From: JAEUMY01 sp031394355
GTDB taxonomy: Bacteria > Pseudomonadota > Gammaproteobacteria > Burkholderiales > Usitatibacteraceae
Assembly (NCBI GenBank): GCA_031394355.1
Contig: JANNSU010000084.1
Span: 1 to 37,361, forward strand
DNA: 37,361 nucleotides
Reading direction: 5' to 3'
Part shown: piece after piece, positions 26,705 to 35,081 of the stretch
Layout of the letters: each line of letters starts with the position of its first letter
Numbering within the stretch: position 1 is the first letter of the stretch
Made by a program: the position numbers and the translations under genes
The notes under the pieces: generated by a model
Seen by the model: only the letters and a program-made list of their open reading frames with translations
Told to the model about the DNA's origin: nothing
The model's database searches: none

Positions 26705-27417
26705 TGAGGGCGGTTGCCATGATCCTGGCTGCAGGACGCGGTACGCGGATGCGACCACTGAGCGATATGACGCCGAAGCCGCTCTTGAAGGTGGGCGGCA
26801 AGAGTCTGATCGAGTGGCAGGTGACCCGCCTCGTCGCGGGGAATTTCACCGACATCGTCATCAATCATGCCTGGCTGGGTGATCAAATCGAGGCAGCGCT
26901 GGGGGATGGTCGCGCGCTCGGTGCGAATATTCGCTACTCGGCCGAGGTCACGGCACTGGAGACGGTGGGTGGCATCGTGAAGGCGCTGCCACGCCTGGGT
27001 GAACGCCCCTTCGTCATAACCAGCGGAGACGTGTTCACGGATTTTGACTACACGAGCCTGCATGGACGTGTCGCAGCCGTTGCGGCGCAGTATCCGGAAA
27101 CCGTGGGACACATCGTGCTGACAGACAACCCGCCTTTCCATCCTGAAGGTGACATGGCGCTCGCCGAGGGCAAGGCGGCGATGTCGGGACAAAAACTCAA
27201 CTATGGCGGCATTGCGGTGTTCCATCCGCGAATATTCGCAGGCTTCCCCTCGGGTCACCACGGCCGACTGTTTCCCTGGGCATTTGACTTCGTGCGTGCG
27301 GGCAAGGTGTCGGCTGAACACCATCGTGGCTGGTGGGACAATGTCGGCACACCGGCTGACCTCGCGGCGCTGAACAGAGCCTGGCTCGGGTCTGCCGCGC
27401 AACCCGAAACGGCCTAA
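26704..27417 (+). CDS. murU: N-acetylmuramate-alpha-1-phosphate uridylyltransferase
   Basis: Nucleotidyltransferase converting MurNAc-1-P and UTP to UDP-MurNAc, bypassing de novo synthesis during cell-wall recycling (and fosfomycin block). The 237-residue protein has the signature MILAAGRGTRMRPLSDMTPKPLLKVGGKSLIEW, then TSGDVFTDFDY for metal binding. It is coupled to amgK. Two palindromes occur: at 26923 (ANIR in LGANIRYSAE, where DIRYS-like sequences are common in the family) and at 27228 (RIFA in HPRIFAGF). Confidence 0.92.
   Translation: MRAVAMILAAGRGTRMRPLSDMTPKPLLKVGGKSLIEWQVTRLVAGNFTDIVINHAWLGDQIEAALGDGRALGANIRYSAEVTALETVGGIVKALPRLGERPFVITSGDVFTDFDYTSLHGRVAAVAAQYPETVGHIVLTDNPPFHPEGDMALAEGKAAMSGQKLNYGGIAVFHPRIFAGFPSGHHGRLFPWAFDFVRAGKVSAEHHRGWWDNVGTPADLAALNRAWLGSAAQPETA
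26923..26934. repeat. Palindrome GCGAATATTCGC, copy 13
   Basis: Exact copy in murU, read as ANIR. Flanks T and T. Confidence 0.95.
27228..27239. repeat. Palindrome GCGAATATTCGC, copy 14
   Basis: Exact copy in murU, read as RIFA. Flanks C and A. Confidence 0.95.
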
Positions 27418-27503
27418 CATGAGCATCTGCAAGCTTCGAACACCCGCCCCGATTCAGGCTCGATCTGGCGGCTACTCCCCCCGGTAGACACGGACGCCCA
27501 CTC

Positions 27504-28823
27504 ATGAAGATGGAATCTCCCGCTGCAATCAAGCCGCATCTGCGTCGACGCACGATGCTGGCGCAAACCCTCAAGACGGGCGTGGTCGTGCTGCCCACGT
27601 CCCACGAGGCGTATCGCAATGCCGACTCCCACTATGACTATCGATGGGACAGCCACTTCTACTATCTCACCGGCTTCCGTGAGCCGGAGGCGGTGGTGGT
27701 GATGAAGCTCGGCAAGCGACCCACATCGATCCTGTTTTGCCGCGACAAGAATCTGGAGCGCGAAATCTGGGAGGGGTGGCGATTCGGCCCGGCGCTGGCC
27801 TCCGAGTCATTCGGCTTCGACGAGGCCTATCCCATTACCGAGCTGGATCAACGCCTTCCCGAGCTCATGGCCAATCAGACTACCGTGCACACGCCGATCG
27901 GTGCTGATGCGGCGTGGGACACGAGGATGACCGGTTGGTTGAACGCGGTGCGTGCGCAAAGCCGCGCGGGCATCGAGGCACCCGCGCAGATTCGGGACGT
28001 GCGCACCACGCTGGGTGCCATGCGCCTTATCAAGGATGGGCATGAGATCGCGCTCATGCGCAGGGCTGGCGAAATTGCCGGCGGCGCGCATGCACGGGCC
28101 ATGCAACTTGCGCGTGGCGGACAGCGTGAGTACGAGGTGGAGGCGGAGCTGATGCATGAGTTCCTGCGCCACGGTGGGAAGGCCGCATACGGCTCCATTG
28201 TCGCCTCAGGTGCCAATGCCTGCGTGCTGCACTATCGCGAGAACACGGCAGAGATGAAGACGGGCGAGTTGCTGCTCATCGACGCCGGCTGCGAACTGGG
28301 CAGCTATGCCAGCGACATCACCCGCACCTTTCCCGTCGGAGCGCGGTTTTCGCAGCCGCAACGCGATGTCTATGAGCTGGTGCTCGCGTCCCAACTCGCA
28401 GCCATCAAGGCTGTGCGCCCTGGTGCCTCATTTGGGGATTTTCACGACGCGGCTGTCAAGGTTCTGGCTCGTGGGTTCATCGATCTCAAGCTTTGCAAGG
28501 GTACGGTCGATGCAGTGATCGAGAGCGGTGCCTTCCGCCAGTTCTTCATGCACCGGACGGGACACTGGCTGGGTCTCGATGTGCATGATGCCGGCGACTA
28601 CAAGCAAGATGGCAAGTGGGTGAAGCTCGCACCCGGCATGGTGGTGACCGTGGAGCCGGGCTGCTACATCCGGCCCGGACCGAAAGTGCCCAAGGCATTC
28701 TGGAACATCGGCGTGCGGATCGAGGACGATGTGCTCGTCACGGCGAAGGGCAGGGATGTTTTGACCGAAGCCTGTCCCAAGTCGGTGGCTGACATCGAGG
28801 CCCTCACCACGTCGAAGGCCTGA
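27504..28823 (+). CDS. pepP: Xaa-Pro aminopeptidase (proline aminopeptidase P II)
   Basis: Dimanganese M24B peptidase removing N-terminal residues preceding proline. The 439-residue protein has an N-terminal creatinase-like domain (YDYRWDSHFYYLTGF) and a pita-bread catalytic domain. Ligands are visible: two Asp in LIDAGCELGSYASDITRTFP, His in FMHRTGHWLGLDVHD, Glu in VVTVEPGCYI and Glu in GVRIEDDVL. It lies 86 bp after murU. There is no clear ribosome binding site before ATG 27504. Neighbouring ubiH matches the usual pepP-ubiH order. Confidence 0.95.
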   Translation: MKMESPAAIKPHLRRRTMLAQTLKTGVVVLPTSHEAYRNADSHYDYRWDSHFYYLTGFREPEAVVVMKLGKRPTSILFCRDKNLEREIWEGWRFGPALASESFGFDEAYPITELDQRLPELMANQTTVHTPIGADAAWDTRMTGWLNAVRAQSRAGIEAPAQIRDVRTTLGAMRLIKDGHEIALMRRAGEIAGGAHARAMQLARGGQREYEVEAELMHEFLRHGGKAAYGSIVASGANACVLHYRENTAEMKTGELLLIDAGCELGSYASDITRTFPVGARFSQPQRDVYELVLASQLAAIKAVRPGASFGDFHDAAVKVLARGFIDLKLCKGTVDAVIESGAFRQFFMHRTGHWLGLDVHDAGDYKQDGKWVKLAPGMVVTVEPGCYIRPGPKVPKAFWNIGVRIEDDVLVTAKGRDVLTEACPKSVADIEALTTSKA

Positions 28824-28825
28824 TC

Positions 28826-29986
28826 ATGGCCATGGCCGACATCGCCATCGTCGGTGCCGGGCCGGTCGGTGCCGCGCTTGCCTTGCTGTTGGCCGACAGC
28901 GGTTTTTCAGTCCAGATGCTGGAGGCGCGGGCAGGTGCCGCAACGGATGGACGAACACTCGCGCTGTCACACGGGTCCCGGCTGGTACTGGAGTCGTGTG
29001 GTGCTTGGCCTGCAGCAACAGCGTCCACACCGATCACGCATATTCACGTTTCACACAAGGGTGCCTTCGGACGAAGCGTCCTGTCTGCGGAAGAATGCGA
29101 TGTGCCCGCCCTGGGCTATGTGATTCCCTATGCGGCACTGCAGTCCGCCATGGATGATCGGTTGGCAGCGGCTGGCGTGCAAGTGATGCGCGGTGCGCGG
29201 GTCAATGACATTGCTGCATCGGATGCGAATATTCGCATCGGCCATGACGTCGGAGGCATCGCCCATCATGTCGATGCACTCCTGCTGGTGCTGGCCGATG
29301 GGGGAGCGAACCTCGCGCGCGTGCCGGGCATTCAGCTTGAAGAAAAAGACTACGGCCAGACAGCTCTGGTTGCAGCGGTGACACTGGATCAGCCGCATCA
29401 AGGCATGGCATGGGAGCGCTTCACACCGGACGGGCCGGCCGCACTGCTGCCGAAGGGCGCGGCGAATGAGGGTCACTATTCGCTGGTCTGGACGACCTCG
29501 CCCGATGCCGTGTCGGCGCTGCTTGCGCTCGATGACTCGCAATTTCTGGTGCAACTCACGGCCCACTTCGGTGAACGGGCAGGACGATTTCTCGGCGTGG
29601 CCAAGCGCGCCTCGTTTCCGTTGCGTCTGCGGGTTGCGGCACCTCGGGTGGCGACGCGTGTGGCGGTGATTGGTGCTGCAGCGCAGACGCTGCATCCGGT
29701 GGCAGGCCAGGGGTTCAACATGGGGCTGCGCGATGCGGACGATCTGGCCCGTCTGCTGGGCCGTGCCGATATCTCCGATCCTGGCAGCGACGTTGTGCTC
29801 AGGACGTTTTCGGACCAGCGCCAGCACGACACCCGGATGGGGGTGCGATTCACTGACTCGCTGGTTGGGCTGTTCTCGACAGCCCAGCCGATTCTGACGA
29901 TGGGTCGTGGTCTGGGTCTGGCCGCGTTGGATGTGTTGCCACCTCTGCGTCGGGCTCTCGCGCGACGGATGCTCTATGGCCATTGA
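28826..29986 (+). CDS. ubiH: FAD-dependent ubiquinone-pathway hydroxylase, UbiH type
   Basis: Class A flavoprotein monooxygenase of the UbiH/UbiF/VisC/COQ6 family, hydroxylating the ubiquinone ring precursor. The 386-residue protein has the FAD dinucleotide fold AIVGAGPVGAALALLLADSG, and the second FAD motif LHPVAGQGFNMGLRDADDLARLL near 290-312. An AAGG about 8 bases upstream supports ATG 28826. It follows pepP by 2 bp and overlaps the next hydroxylase. The palindrome at 29225 (within an 18-bp perfect palindrome) encodes ANIR in SDANIRIGHD, a variable region. Exact ring position is not determinable here. Confidence 0.9.
   Translation: MAMADIAIVGAGPVGAALALLLADSGFSVQMLEARAGAATDGRTLALSHGSRLVLESCGAWPAATASTPITHIHVSHKGAFGRSVLSAEECDVPALGYVIPYAALQSAMDDRLAAAGVQVMRGARVNDIAASDANIRIGHDVGGIAHHVDALLLVLADGGANLARVPGIQLEEKDYGQTALVAAVTLDQPHQGMAWERFTPDGPAALLPKGAANEGHYSLVWTTSPDAVSALLALDDSQFLVQLTAHFGERAGRFLGVAKRASFPLRLRVAAPRVATRVAVIGAAAQTLHPVAGQGFNMGLRDADDLARLLGRADISDPGSDVVLRTFSDQRQHDTRMGVRFTDSLVGLFSTAQPILTMGRGLGLAALDVLPPLRRALARRMLYGH
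29225..29236. repeat. Palindrome GCGAATATTCGC, copy 15
   Basis: Exact copy in ubiH, read as ANIR. With three symmetric flanking bases per side it is a perfect 18-bp palindrome (29222-29239). Confidence 0.95.
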
Positions 29987-31145
29987 ACGGCCGGACATCA
30001 CGGTCATGGGTGCAGGCCCGGTCGGTCTCGCGGCTGCACTGGCGCTGCACGATATCGCGAATATTCGCGTGCTGGAGGCCGGTCAGAAGTTGGCAGCCCG
30101 ACCGGCTGGTGACGGCATCGACCTGCGTGTGTATGCGCTGTCCCCGGCCAGTCGCACGCTGCTGGAATCGCTCGGCGTCTGGGCAAGAATTCGCGAGTCC
30201 CGCGTGACGCCCATCCGGGCGATGCACATCCATGGTGATGCAGCGCCGGGGGAGTTGGTGCTGGATGCGCGCAGGCCGCTCGCGTGGATGGTGGAGCATG
30301 ACGAGCTGGTTGCGGCGCTGGTTGAGGCCGCAGACGATGCGGGCATTCCGCTTGCGTCCGGGCAGCGCGCAACCTGCTGGCAGGTGCCGGCGGGACCGAC
30401 GTGTGAAAGTCAGCTTTCGCTGGCTGACGGTAGCTTGCTGCGACAGACGCTCATCATCGGTGCCGACGGTGCACAGTCCTGGTTGCGTCAGGCGGCGGGA
30501 CTCACAACGCATCACAAAGCCTACGATTCTCTTGGGGTCGTGGCCAATTTTTCCTGCGAACATCCGCATCAGGGCATTGCCCGGCAGTGGTTCAAGGGTA
30601 AGTCCGTACTCGCATGGTTACCGCTCCCCGGACAGGTATTTTCGATTGTGTGGTCGGTATCGGATGCTGAGGGCAGGCGGCTGCAAGCACTCGACAAGTC
30701 GGCACTGGCCGACGCCGTGGGGCAGGCAGGCGGCTTTGCGCTGGGCTCGCTTCGGGTCACGTCCGACGTAGCCGTTTTCCCCCTGCGGCGCACGCTGGCA
30801 CCTGTGTCGGTCTCGGATGGGCTCGTGCTGCTGGGCGACGCCGCCCACGCCATTCACCCCTTGGCAGGGCAGGGCGTCAATCTTGGCTTTGGTGATGTGG
30901 CCTCGCTTCGGGATGTGCTGGCCGCACGGGGCCCGCTCATGCGCATCGGTTCAGCGACCCTGCTGCGCCGTTTCGAGCGCTCCCGGCGGGAAGACATCGC
31001 CGCCATGGCCTTGCTCACCGACCGCCTCAAGTCACTCTTTGAGTCTGACGACAAGCCACTCCCGGCGCTCAGAAATGCAGGCATGGCCTGGCTAGACCGC
31101 CGACAGTGGCTCAAACATGCCATCATTCGACGCGCGATGGGTTGA
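29976..31145 (+). CDS. Second UbiH/UbiF/VisC-family FAD monooxygenase
   Basis: A second 389-residue flavoprotein hydroxylase directly after ubiH, probably acting at another ring position of ubiquinone (UbiI- or UbiF-like). It has the FAD fold VMGAGPVGLAAALALHD, the DG motif IIGADGAQSWLRQAAGL and the family signature LLGDAAHAIHPLAGQGVNLGFGD. ATG 29976 overlaps the ubiH end by 11 bp; a longer in-frame start at 29907 lacks the family N terminus. The palindrome at 30057 encodes ANIR in DIANIRVLEAG, at the strand that normally carries the acidic residue binding FAD ribose, which is preserved as Glu. Confidence 0.88.
   Translation: MAIERPDITVMGAGPVGLAAALALHDIANIRVLEAGQKLAARPAGDGIDLRVYALSPASRTLLESLGVWARIRESRVTPIRAMHIHGDAAPGELVLDARRPLAWMVEHDELVAALVEAADDAGIPLASGQRATCWQVPAGPTCESQLSLADGSLLRQTLIIGADGAQSWLRQAAGLTTHHKAYDSLGVVANFSCEHPHQGIARQWFKGKSVLAWLPLPGQVFSIVWSVSDAEGRRLQALDKSALADAVGQAGGFALGSLRVTSDVAVFPLRRTLAPVSVSDGLVLLGDAAHAIHPLAGQGVNLGFGDVASLRDVLAARGPLMRIGSATLLRRFERSRREDIAAMALLTDRLKSLFESDDKPLPALRNAGMAWLDRRQWLKHAIIRRAMG
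30057..30068. repeat. Palindrome GCGAATATTCGC, copy 16
   Basis: Exact copy in the second UbiH-family gene, read as ANIR. With flanks C and G it is a 14-bp palindrome. Confidence 0.95.
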
Positions 31146-31236
31146 ACGCTTGATGCCGGACGCTGAATGCCGAGCGCTGAACGTTTCCCCGGTTGCACAC
31201 TCCAATTTCCAATCTGAACGTCTCAAGGATGCCGTT

Positions 31237-31974
31237 GTGAATTCTGTCACCCGTTTGCCGTCCCTGCTGTCTGCCCTGCTGTCTGCCATGTTCATGCTGG
31301 CAATAGCGCTCCCTGTCGCCGCTGACCCTGCCGTCAAGAAGGCCTTCGAGACCCGTTACCCGGAGATCAAGATTGAGAACATTACCAAGGCCGGGTTTGG
31401 AAATCTCTGGGAGATTTATGCCGGTGGCGATGTCATCTACACCGATGATAAGGTGACCTTCCTCCTAATTGGTAACCTCATCGACGTGAAGACCCGTGAG
31501 AATGTCACCGAAGCGCGGATGCGCAAGCTGTCCGCGATCAAGTTCAATGAGCTGCCGCTGGAGCAGGCGCTCAAGACGGTTATTGGCAACGGCTCACGTC
31601 GGCTGGCCGTCTTTTCCGATCCGTATTGTGGCTACTGCAAGCGATTCGAGCCCGACATACTCGGGTTGAAGGATGTGACGATCTACACGTTCCTGTATCC
31701 GATCATCCGCCCGGAGTCCGTCGTGGTCACCAAGAAGGTCTGGTGCAGCAAAGACCGCGTCAAGGCGTGGCAGGATCTGATGCTCCGCAATACGGACCCG
31801 ACGGCGCCGCAGACTTGCGACAACCCGATCGACCAGGTTGTGGAGCTGGGACGGCGCTTGCGAGTGACGGGTACCCCGACAACATTCTTTGAAGATGGCG
31901 AACGGGTTGCCGGTGCGCTGACCCGCGATATCATCGAGAAGAGAATGGTGGCCATTGCCGCCGCCAAGAAGTAG
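31237..31974 (+). CDS. dsbC: Thiol:disulfide interchange protein DsbC
   Basis: Periplasmic disulfide isomerase and reductase. The 245-residue precursor starts at GTG 31237, supported by AAGGAT seven bases upstream; upstream in-frame ATGs would extend into the preceding gene. A signal peptide spans about 1-27 (hydrophobic LLSALLSAMFMLAIALPVAA). The N-terminal dimerisation domain is followed by a thioredoxin fold with CGYC (C131, C134) in DPYCGYCKRFEP and the cis-Pro loop TGTPTTFF. It follows the ubiquinone hydroxylases, a recurrent betaproteobacterial arrangement. Confidence 0.95.
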   Translation: MNSVTRLPSLLSALLSAMFMLAIALPVAADPAVKKAFETRYPEIKIENITKAGFGNLWEIYAGGDVIYTDDKVTFLLIGNLIDVKTRENVTEARMRKLSAIKFNELPLEQALKTVIGNGSRRLAVFSDPYCGYCKRFEPDILGLKDVTIYTFLYPIIRPESVVVTKKVWCSKDRVKAWQDLMLRNTDPTAPQTCDNPIDQVVELGRRLRVTGTPTTFFEDGERVAGALTRDIIEKRMVAIAAAKK

Positions 31975-32023
31975 CCACCAGGGAATACAGAGGTGCCCGG
32001 ACTGTCTTCGTTCGGGTTCGTCT

Positions 32024-32407
32024 TCAGGCAGCTTTCATCGCCGCCAGCACCAACAGGGCGATCGCTGATGCCAGCCCCAACATCCAGACGAGGCTTCTTG
32101 CCGTGGCGCGGTCATTCACGTAAAGCCAGATATACACCAGTCGCGACGTGACAAAGAGCGCTGACAAACCGTTGATCACGTCTTGCGGCACCAGGGTCCA
32201 TTGGGCAAACAGCACGCCAACCGCGAATAGCGGGAAGGCCTCGAAACTGTTGAGGTGCGCATTGTGTGCGCGGCGCTGACGGCCAGACAGCGACTCCTCC
32301 CAGCCGCGCGGATCGCGATTGTCATACTTGCGATCCCACTTCGCCATACCCACCGCGATATAGGGCAGCAGTCCGGACAGCAACACACAGCAGATGGCGA
32401 AGGTCAT
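32024..32407 (-). CDS. MAPEG-family membrane protein
   Basis: A 127-residue integral membrane protein with about four hydrophobic segments (N-terminal FAICCVLLSGLLPYIAVGMAK, two central ones, C-terminal MLGLASAIALLVLAAMKAA). The motif RRAHNAHLNSFEAFPLFAVGV is typical of the membrane-associated eicosanoid/glutathione metabolism family. The biochemical role of bacterial members is mostly unknown. ATG 32407 is chosen because GAGGA lies just upstream; a longer start at 32458 would overlap mltA. It is cotranscribed with mltA, 7 bp away. Confidence 0.88.
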   Translation of the reverse strand: MTFAICCVLLSGLLPYIAVGMAKWDRKYDNRDPRGWEESLSGRQRRAHNAHLNSFEAFPLFAVGVLFAQWTLVPQDVINGLSALFVTSRLVYIWLYVNDRATARSLVWMLGLASAIALLVLAAMKAA

Positions 32408-32414
32408 CGGGTCC

Positions 32415-33680
32415 TCATTTCCTGATTTGAACGGTCTTTGGCAGCGTGGCGACGTCAAAGCCTTTCGGCAGCAACACCCACATGTGCCCGTTTTGCTTCA
32501 TCCGCCCGGCCTGCTTCCCGGCGGCATCACCAAAGCCCCAGAAAAAATCCGCCCGGGCCGGTCCTGCAATGGCGCCACCAGTGTCCTGCGCGACCATCAG
32601 GCGCTGCAATGGCTGGGGTGATGCCGGGAAGGTGGTTGACAGAAAAACCGGCGCACCAAGTGGCACGATCCGGGGATCGATGGCCACAGAGCGCTGCGCT
32701 GTAAGCGGGACACCCAGCGCGCCAAGCGGGCCAGGCAAGTCAGGGGCCAGCTCACGAAAAAAAACGTAACTCGGATTGGCATTCATGTACTGCTGCACCT
32801 TGCGTGGATGGCGACGGGCCCAGTCCTTGATCCCTTGCATCGACGCCTGCTCGAGCCGCAACTCACCGCGGCGTACCAACAGGCCCCCTATGCCTCGGAA
32901 TGGGTGCCCGTTCTGGTCTGCGTAGCCCACGCGCATGCGCTCGCCGTTTTCAAACTGGATTTGACCCGACCCCTGAATCTGCAGGAACAAGGATTCGACT
33001 GCGTCATCCACCCACACCAGTTCAAGACCCTTCAAGGGTGTCTTGCTGCCGTCGATGTCCTCGCGGCTGAAGTAGGGCACCAGCCGGTTTCCCTCCAGCC
33101 GTCCGCGCAGACGGCGATGCTTGAGGTCGGGATGCAAGTCCGAGAGATCAACGGTAATGAGATCCTGCGGTGGGGAGTAGAGCGGGAACTTGTATCGGGC
33201 AGTCCGGGTGCGGCTGCCGTTCAGCAAGGGCTCGTAGTAACCGGTCACGGTGCCAGTGGGTGATTCGGTGGCGAACGCCAGCACCTGAAACGCGTCAAAC
33301 TCGTTGGCGAAGAATGCTTGGGCTCGAGCTGGGTCGCCCGCCGCAAGTTCCGCCTGCGCGCAAACTCGGTTCCATGATTTCTGTCCGATCAGTGCCGGAC
33401 AGCCCTTTCGAAAGGCTTCCAATGCATCATTGAAGCTGTCCTGCGCCCAACCGGGAATCTTTGCAGTAGTTGTTGCATTCAGAAAAGCGCGTGGATCCTC
33501 TGGTGGCGCTAACGGTTCGGTTGAAGGCGGCGGCAATTCGGGGCAAACCGAAGGCTCTGGCGTTGCGGGGCAGACCAGCACTTCTGCGGGAGTTACCGAG
33601 GGCGGCAGGGGTGGTGGTTTGACCGACTCATGCGCGCATCCGCTGAGCAAGGCTATACCGAGCAGTAGCGCGCCACGCAT
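32415..33680 (-). CDS. mltA: Membrane-bound lytic murein transglycosylase A
   Basis: Outer-membrane lipoprotein that cleaves glycan strands of peptidoglycan with 1,6-anhydroMurNAc formation. From ATG 33680 the 421-residue precursor begins with a lipoprotein signal ending in the lipobox LSGC. The MltA barrel domain (VTGYYEPLLNGSRTRTARYKFPLY...) and 3D domain (VAQDTGGAIAGPARADFFWGFGDAAG near the C terminus) are intact. Upstream in-frame starts would put the lipobox too far inside. A T8 run in the coding strand (32757-32764) is a possible slippage site. It pairs functionally with the amgK-murU recycling genes. Confidence 0.94.
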   Translation of the reverse strand: MRGALLLGIALLSGCAHESVKPPPLPPSVTPAEVLVCPATPEPSVCPELPPPSTEPLAPPEDPRAFLNATTTAKIPGWAQDSFNDALEAFRKGCPALIGQKSWNRVCAQAELAAGDPARAQAFFANEFDAFQVLAFATESPTGTVTGYYEPLLNGSRTRTARYKFPLYSPPQDLITVDLSDLHPDLKHRRLRGRLEGNRLVPYFSREDIDGSKTPLKGLELVWVDDAVESLFLQIQGSGQIQFENGERMRVGYADQNGHPFRGIGGLLVRRGELRLEQASMQGIKDWARRHPRKVQQYMNANPSYVFFRELAPDLPGPLGALGVPLTAQRSVAIDPRIVPLGAPVFLSTTFPASPQPLQRLMVAQDTGGAIAGPARADFFWGFGDAAGKQAGRMKQNGHMWVLLPKGFDVATLPKTVQIRK

Positions 33681-33727
33681 TTTTCGCAAGGATGGGGTAC
33701 GGCTGTGGTGGTGCAAGTCACACGCCC

Positions 33728-33733
33728 TATAAT
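33728..33733 (+). promoter_or_regulatory. Consensus -10 element for the small membrane protein gene
   Basis: An exact TATAAT lies 30 bp before the ATG at 33764. The -35 region is poor (GTGGTG-like), so this is only a candidate. Confidence 0.45.
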
Positions 33734-33763
33734 GAAAGTCAACTTCCACTTGTTCGAGGTTTC

Positions 33764-33877
33764 ATGTTCTGGGTGTTCTTTGAAGTATTGCTGGCACTGT
33801 CGGTTGCCATAGGCATCGTCTGGTGGACGTTTCCGAAAAAAAAGAAGCCACCACCGGATGATTCAGACAAGGCCTGA
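33764..33877 (+). CDS. Small 37-residue membrane protein, function unknown
   Basis: The product has a single hydrophobic helix (residues 1-22, from MFWVFFEVLLALSVAIGIV) followed by a basic-proline stretch KKKKPPP and an acidic tail DDSDKA. This predicts one transmembrane helix with a short cytosolic tail by the positive-inside rule. GAGG at the proper distance upstream and an exact TATAAT 30 bp before the start support expression. It lies alone on the plus strand between mltA and apaG. The codon run CCG-AAA-AAA-AAG-AAG contains eight A in a row. I do not recognise a family. Confidence 0.7.
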   Translation: MFWVFFEVLLALSVAIGIVWWTFPKKKKPPPDDSDKA

Positions 33878-33928
33878 GGCCGGCTGTATTGACCCCGGCT
33901 GTTTCAGCGCAGAAGATGTCGGCAACCT

Positions 33929-34318
33929 TCAGTGCAGGACGCGCGGAACCGACAGCACGAATTCGGGAACTTCCGCTTCGAAACTGGTGCCGTCTTCTGC
34001 AAGCATCTGGTAACTACCTCGCATGGTGCCAACCTGGGTTGCGATCGAGGCGCCACTGGAATACTCGAAGCTCTCGCCCGGAGCCAGGCGAGGTTGTTCG
34101 CCGATCACACCCAGACCGCGAACCTCCTGGATCTTGTTGTCCGAGTCGGTGATGACCCAGTGCCTGCTGATGAGCTGGGCACTGATCTCGCCCTTGTTCG
34201 TGATCCGGATCTTGTAGGCAAACACATAGCGGTCTTGTGCTTCGTCGGATTGGTCCGGAATGAAAAAGGCTTCAGCATTGACGCTGATGCGGTAGATGGA
34301 AGTGTCGGGTTTGTCCAT
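33929..34318 (-). CDS. apaG: ApaG protein (Co2+/Mg2+ efflux-associated)
   Basis: A 129-residue ApaG/DUF525 domain protein of uncertain biochemical role; an apaG gene was linked to cobalt/magnesium phenotypes in enterobacteria. Family motifs are RYVFAYKIRITN, AQLISRHWVITDSDNKIQEVRGLGVIGEQP and GESFEYSSGASI with a following GTMRGSYQM. ATG 34318 gives the family N terminus; the longer frame would cross the rpe promoter region. It diverges from rpe, the usual betaproteobacterial neighbour. Confidence 0.93.
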   Translation of the reverse strand: MDKPDTSIYRISVNAEAFFIPDQSDEAQDRYVFAYKIRITNKGEISAQLISRHWVITDSDNKIQEVRGLGVIGEQPRLAPGESFEYSSGASIATQVGTMRGSYQMLAEDGTSFEAEVPEFVLSVPRVLH

Positions 34319-34361
34319 GGCGTAGTGATGGTAGCACGCGTAATTGTGTGCTGATTTCGTC

Positions 34362-34390
34362 CTGATTCGGGTAGCGGGCTCGGCTACAAT
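34362..34390 (+). promoter_or_regulatory. Weak candidate promoter for rpe
   Basis: TACAAT at 34385-34390 is preceded after 17 bp by CTGATT (34362-34367). Only the -10 is convincing; it lies 23 bp before the rpe start. Confidence 0.3.
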
Positions 34391-34412
34391 CGCAGAAATT
34401 CCGGAGGCTTTC

Positions 34413-35081
34413 ATGCAACGCATTGCACCATCCATCTTGTCCGCCGATTTTGCCCGTCTGGGTGAAGAAGTTCGCAATGTGATTGCTGCCGGGGCTGATC
34501 TCATACACTTTGATGTGATGGACAATCACTATGTGCCCAACCTGACCATCGGCCCGCTGGTTTGTGAGGCAGTGAAGCCGCATGCCACGGTGCCCATTGA
34601 TGTGCATCTCATGGTGAGACCGGTGGACCGGATCATCCCTGACTTCGCCAAGGCAGGTGCGGGACTCATCAGCTTCCATCCGGAAGCCTCGGAGCATGTG
34701 GACCGTACCCTCGGGCTCATCCGTGAACAAGGATGCAAGGCTGGCCTGGTATTCAATCCGGCCACGTCACTGTCCTGGCTGGATCATGTCATGGACAAGG
34801 TCGACCTTATTCTCATCATGTCCGTCAATCCGGGCTTCGGGGGGCAGAAGTTCATCGAAGCCGCGCTGCCCAAGATAGCGGATGCGCGGCGCCGGATTGA
34901 AGCATCGGGCCGCGACATCCTGTTGGAAGTGGATGGCGGAATCAAGGTCGACAACATTGCAGCGGTCGCGAGGGCGGGTGCAGACACGTTTGTCGCAGGG
35001 TCTGCCATTTTCAACTCAGGCGACTATGCGGGCACGATCCGCAAGATGCGGGAGGAATTGGCTTTGGCTCGCGCAGGCTGA
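34413..35081 (+). CDS. rpe: Ribulose-phosphate 3-epimerase
   Basis: Interconverts ribulose 5-phosphate and xylulose 5-phosphate in the pentose phosphate (and Calvin) pathways. The 222-residue TIM barrel shows APSILSADFARL, DLIHFDVMDNHYVPN, DVHLMV, SVNPGFGGQKF and EVDGGI, with the metal and catalytic residues of the family. GGAGG six bases before ATG 34413 fixes the start. In many Betaproteobacteria gph follows; here it is absent and a 236-bp gap leads to trpE. Confidence 0.96.
   Translation: MQRIAPSILSADFARLGEEVRNVIAAGADLIHFDVMDNHYVPNLTIGPLVCEAVKPHATVPIDVHLMVRPVDRIIPDFAKAGAGLISFHPEASEHVDRTLGLIREQGCKAGLVFNPATSLSWLDHVMDKVDLILIMSVNPGFGGQKFIEAALPKIADARRRIEASGRDILLEVDGGIKVDNIAAVARAGADTFVAGSAIFNSGDYAGTIRKMREELALARAG

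Noticed and set aside
31996..32016. Weak hairpin after dsbC
   Set aside because: A 6-bp stem with a G-T pair and no T-run; too weak to call a terminator.
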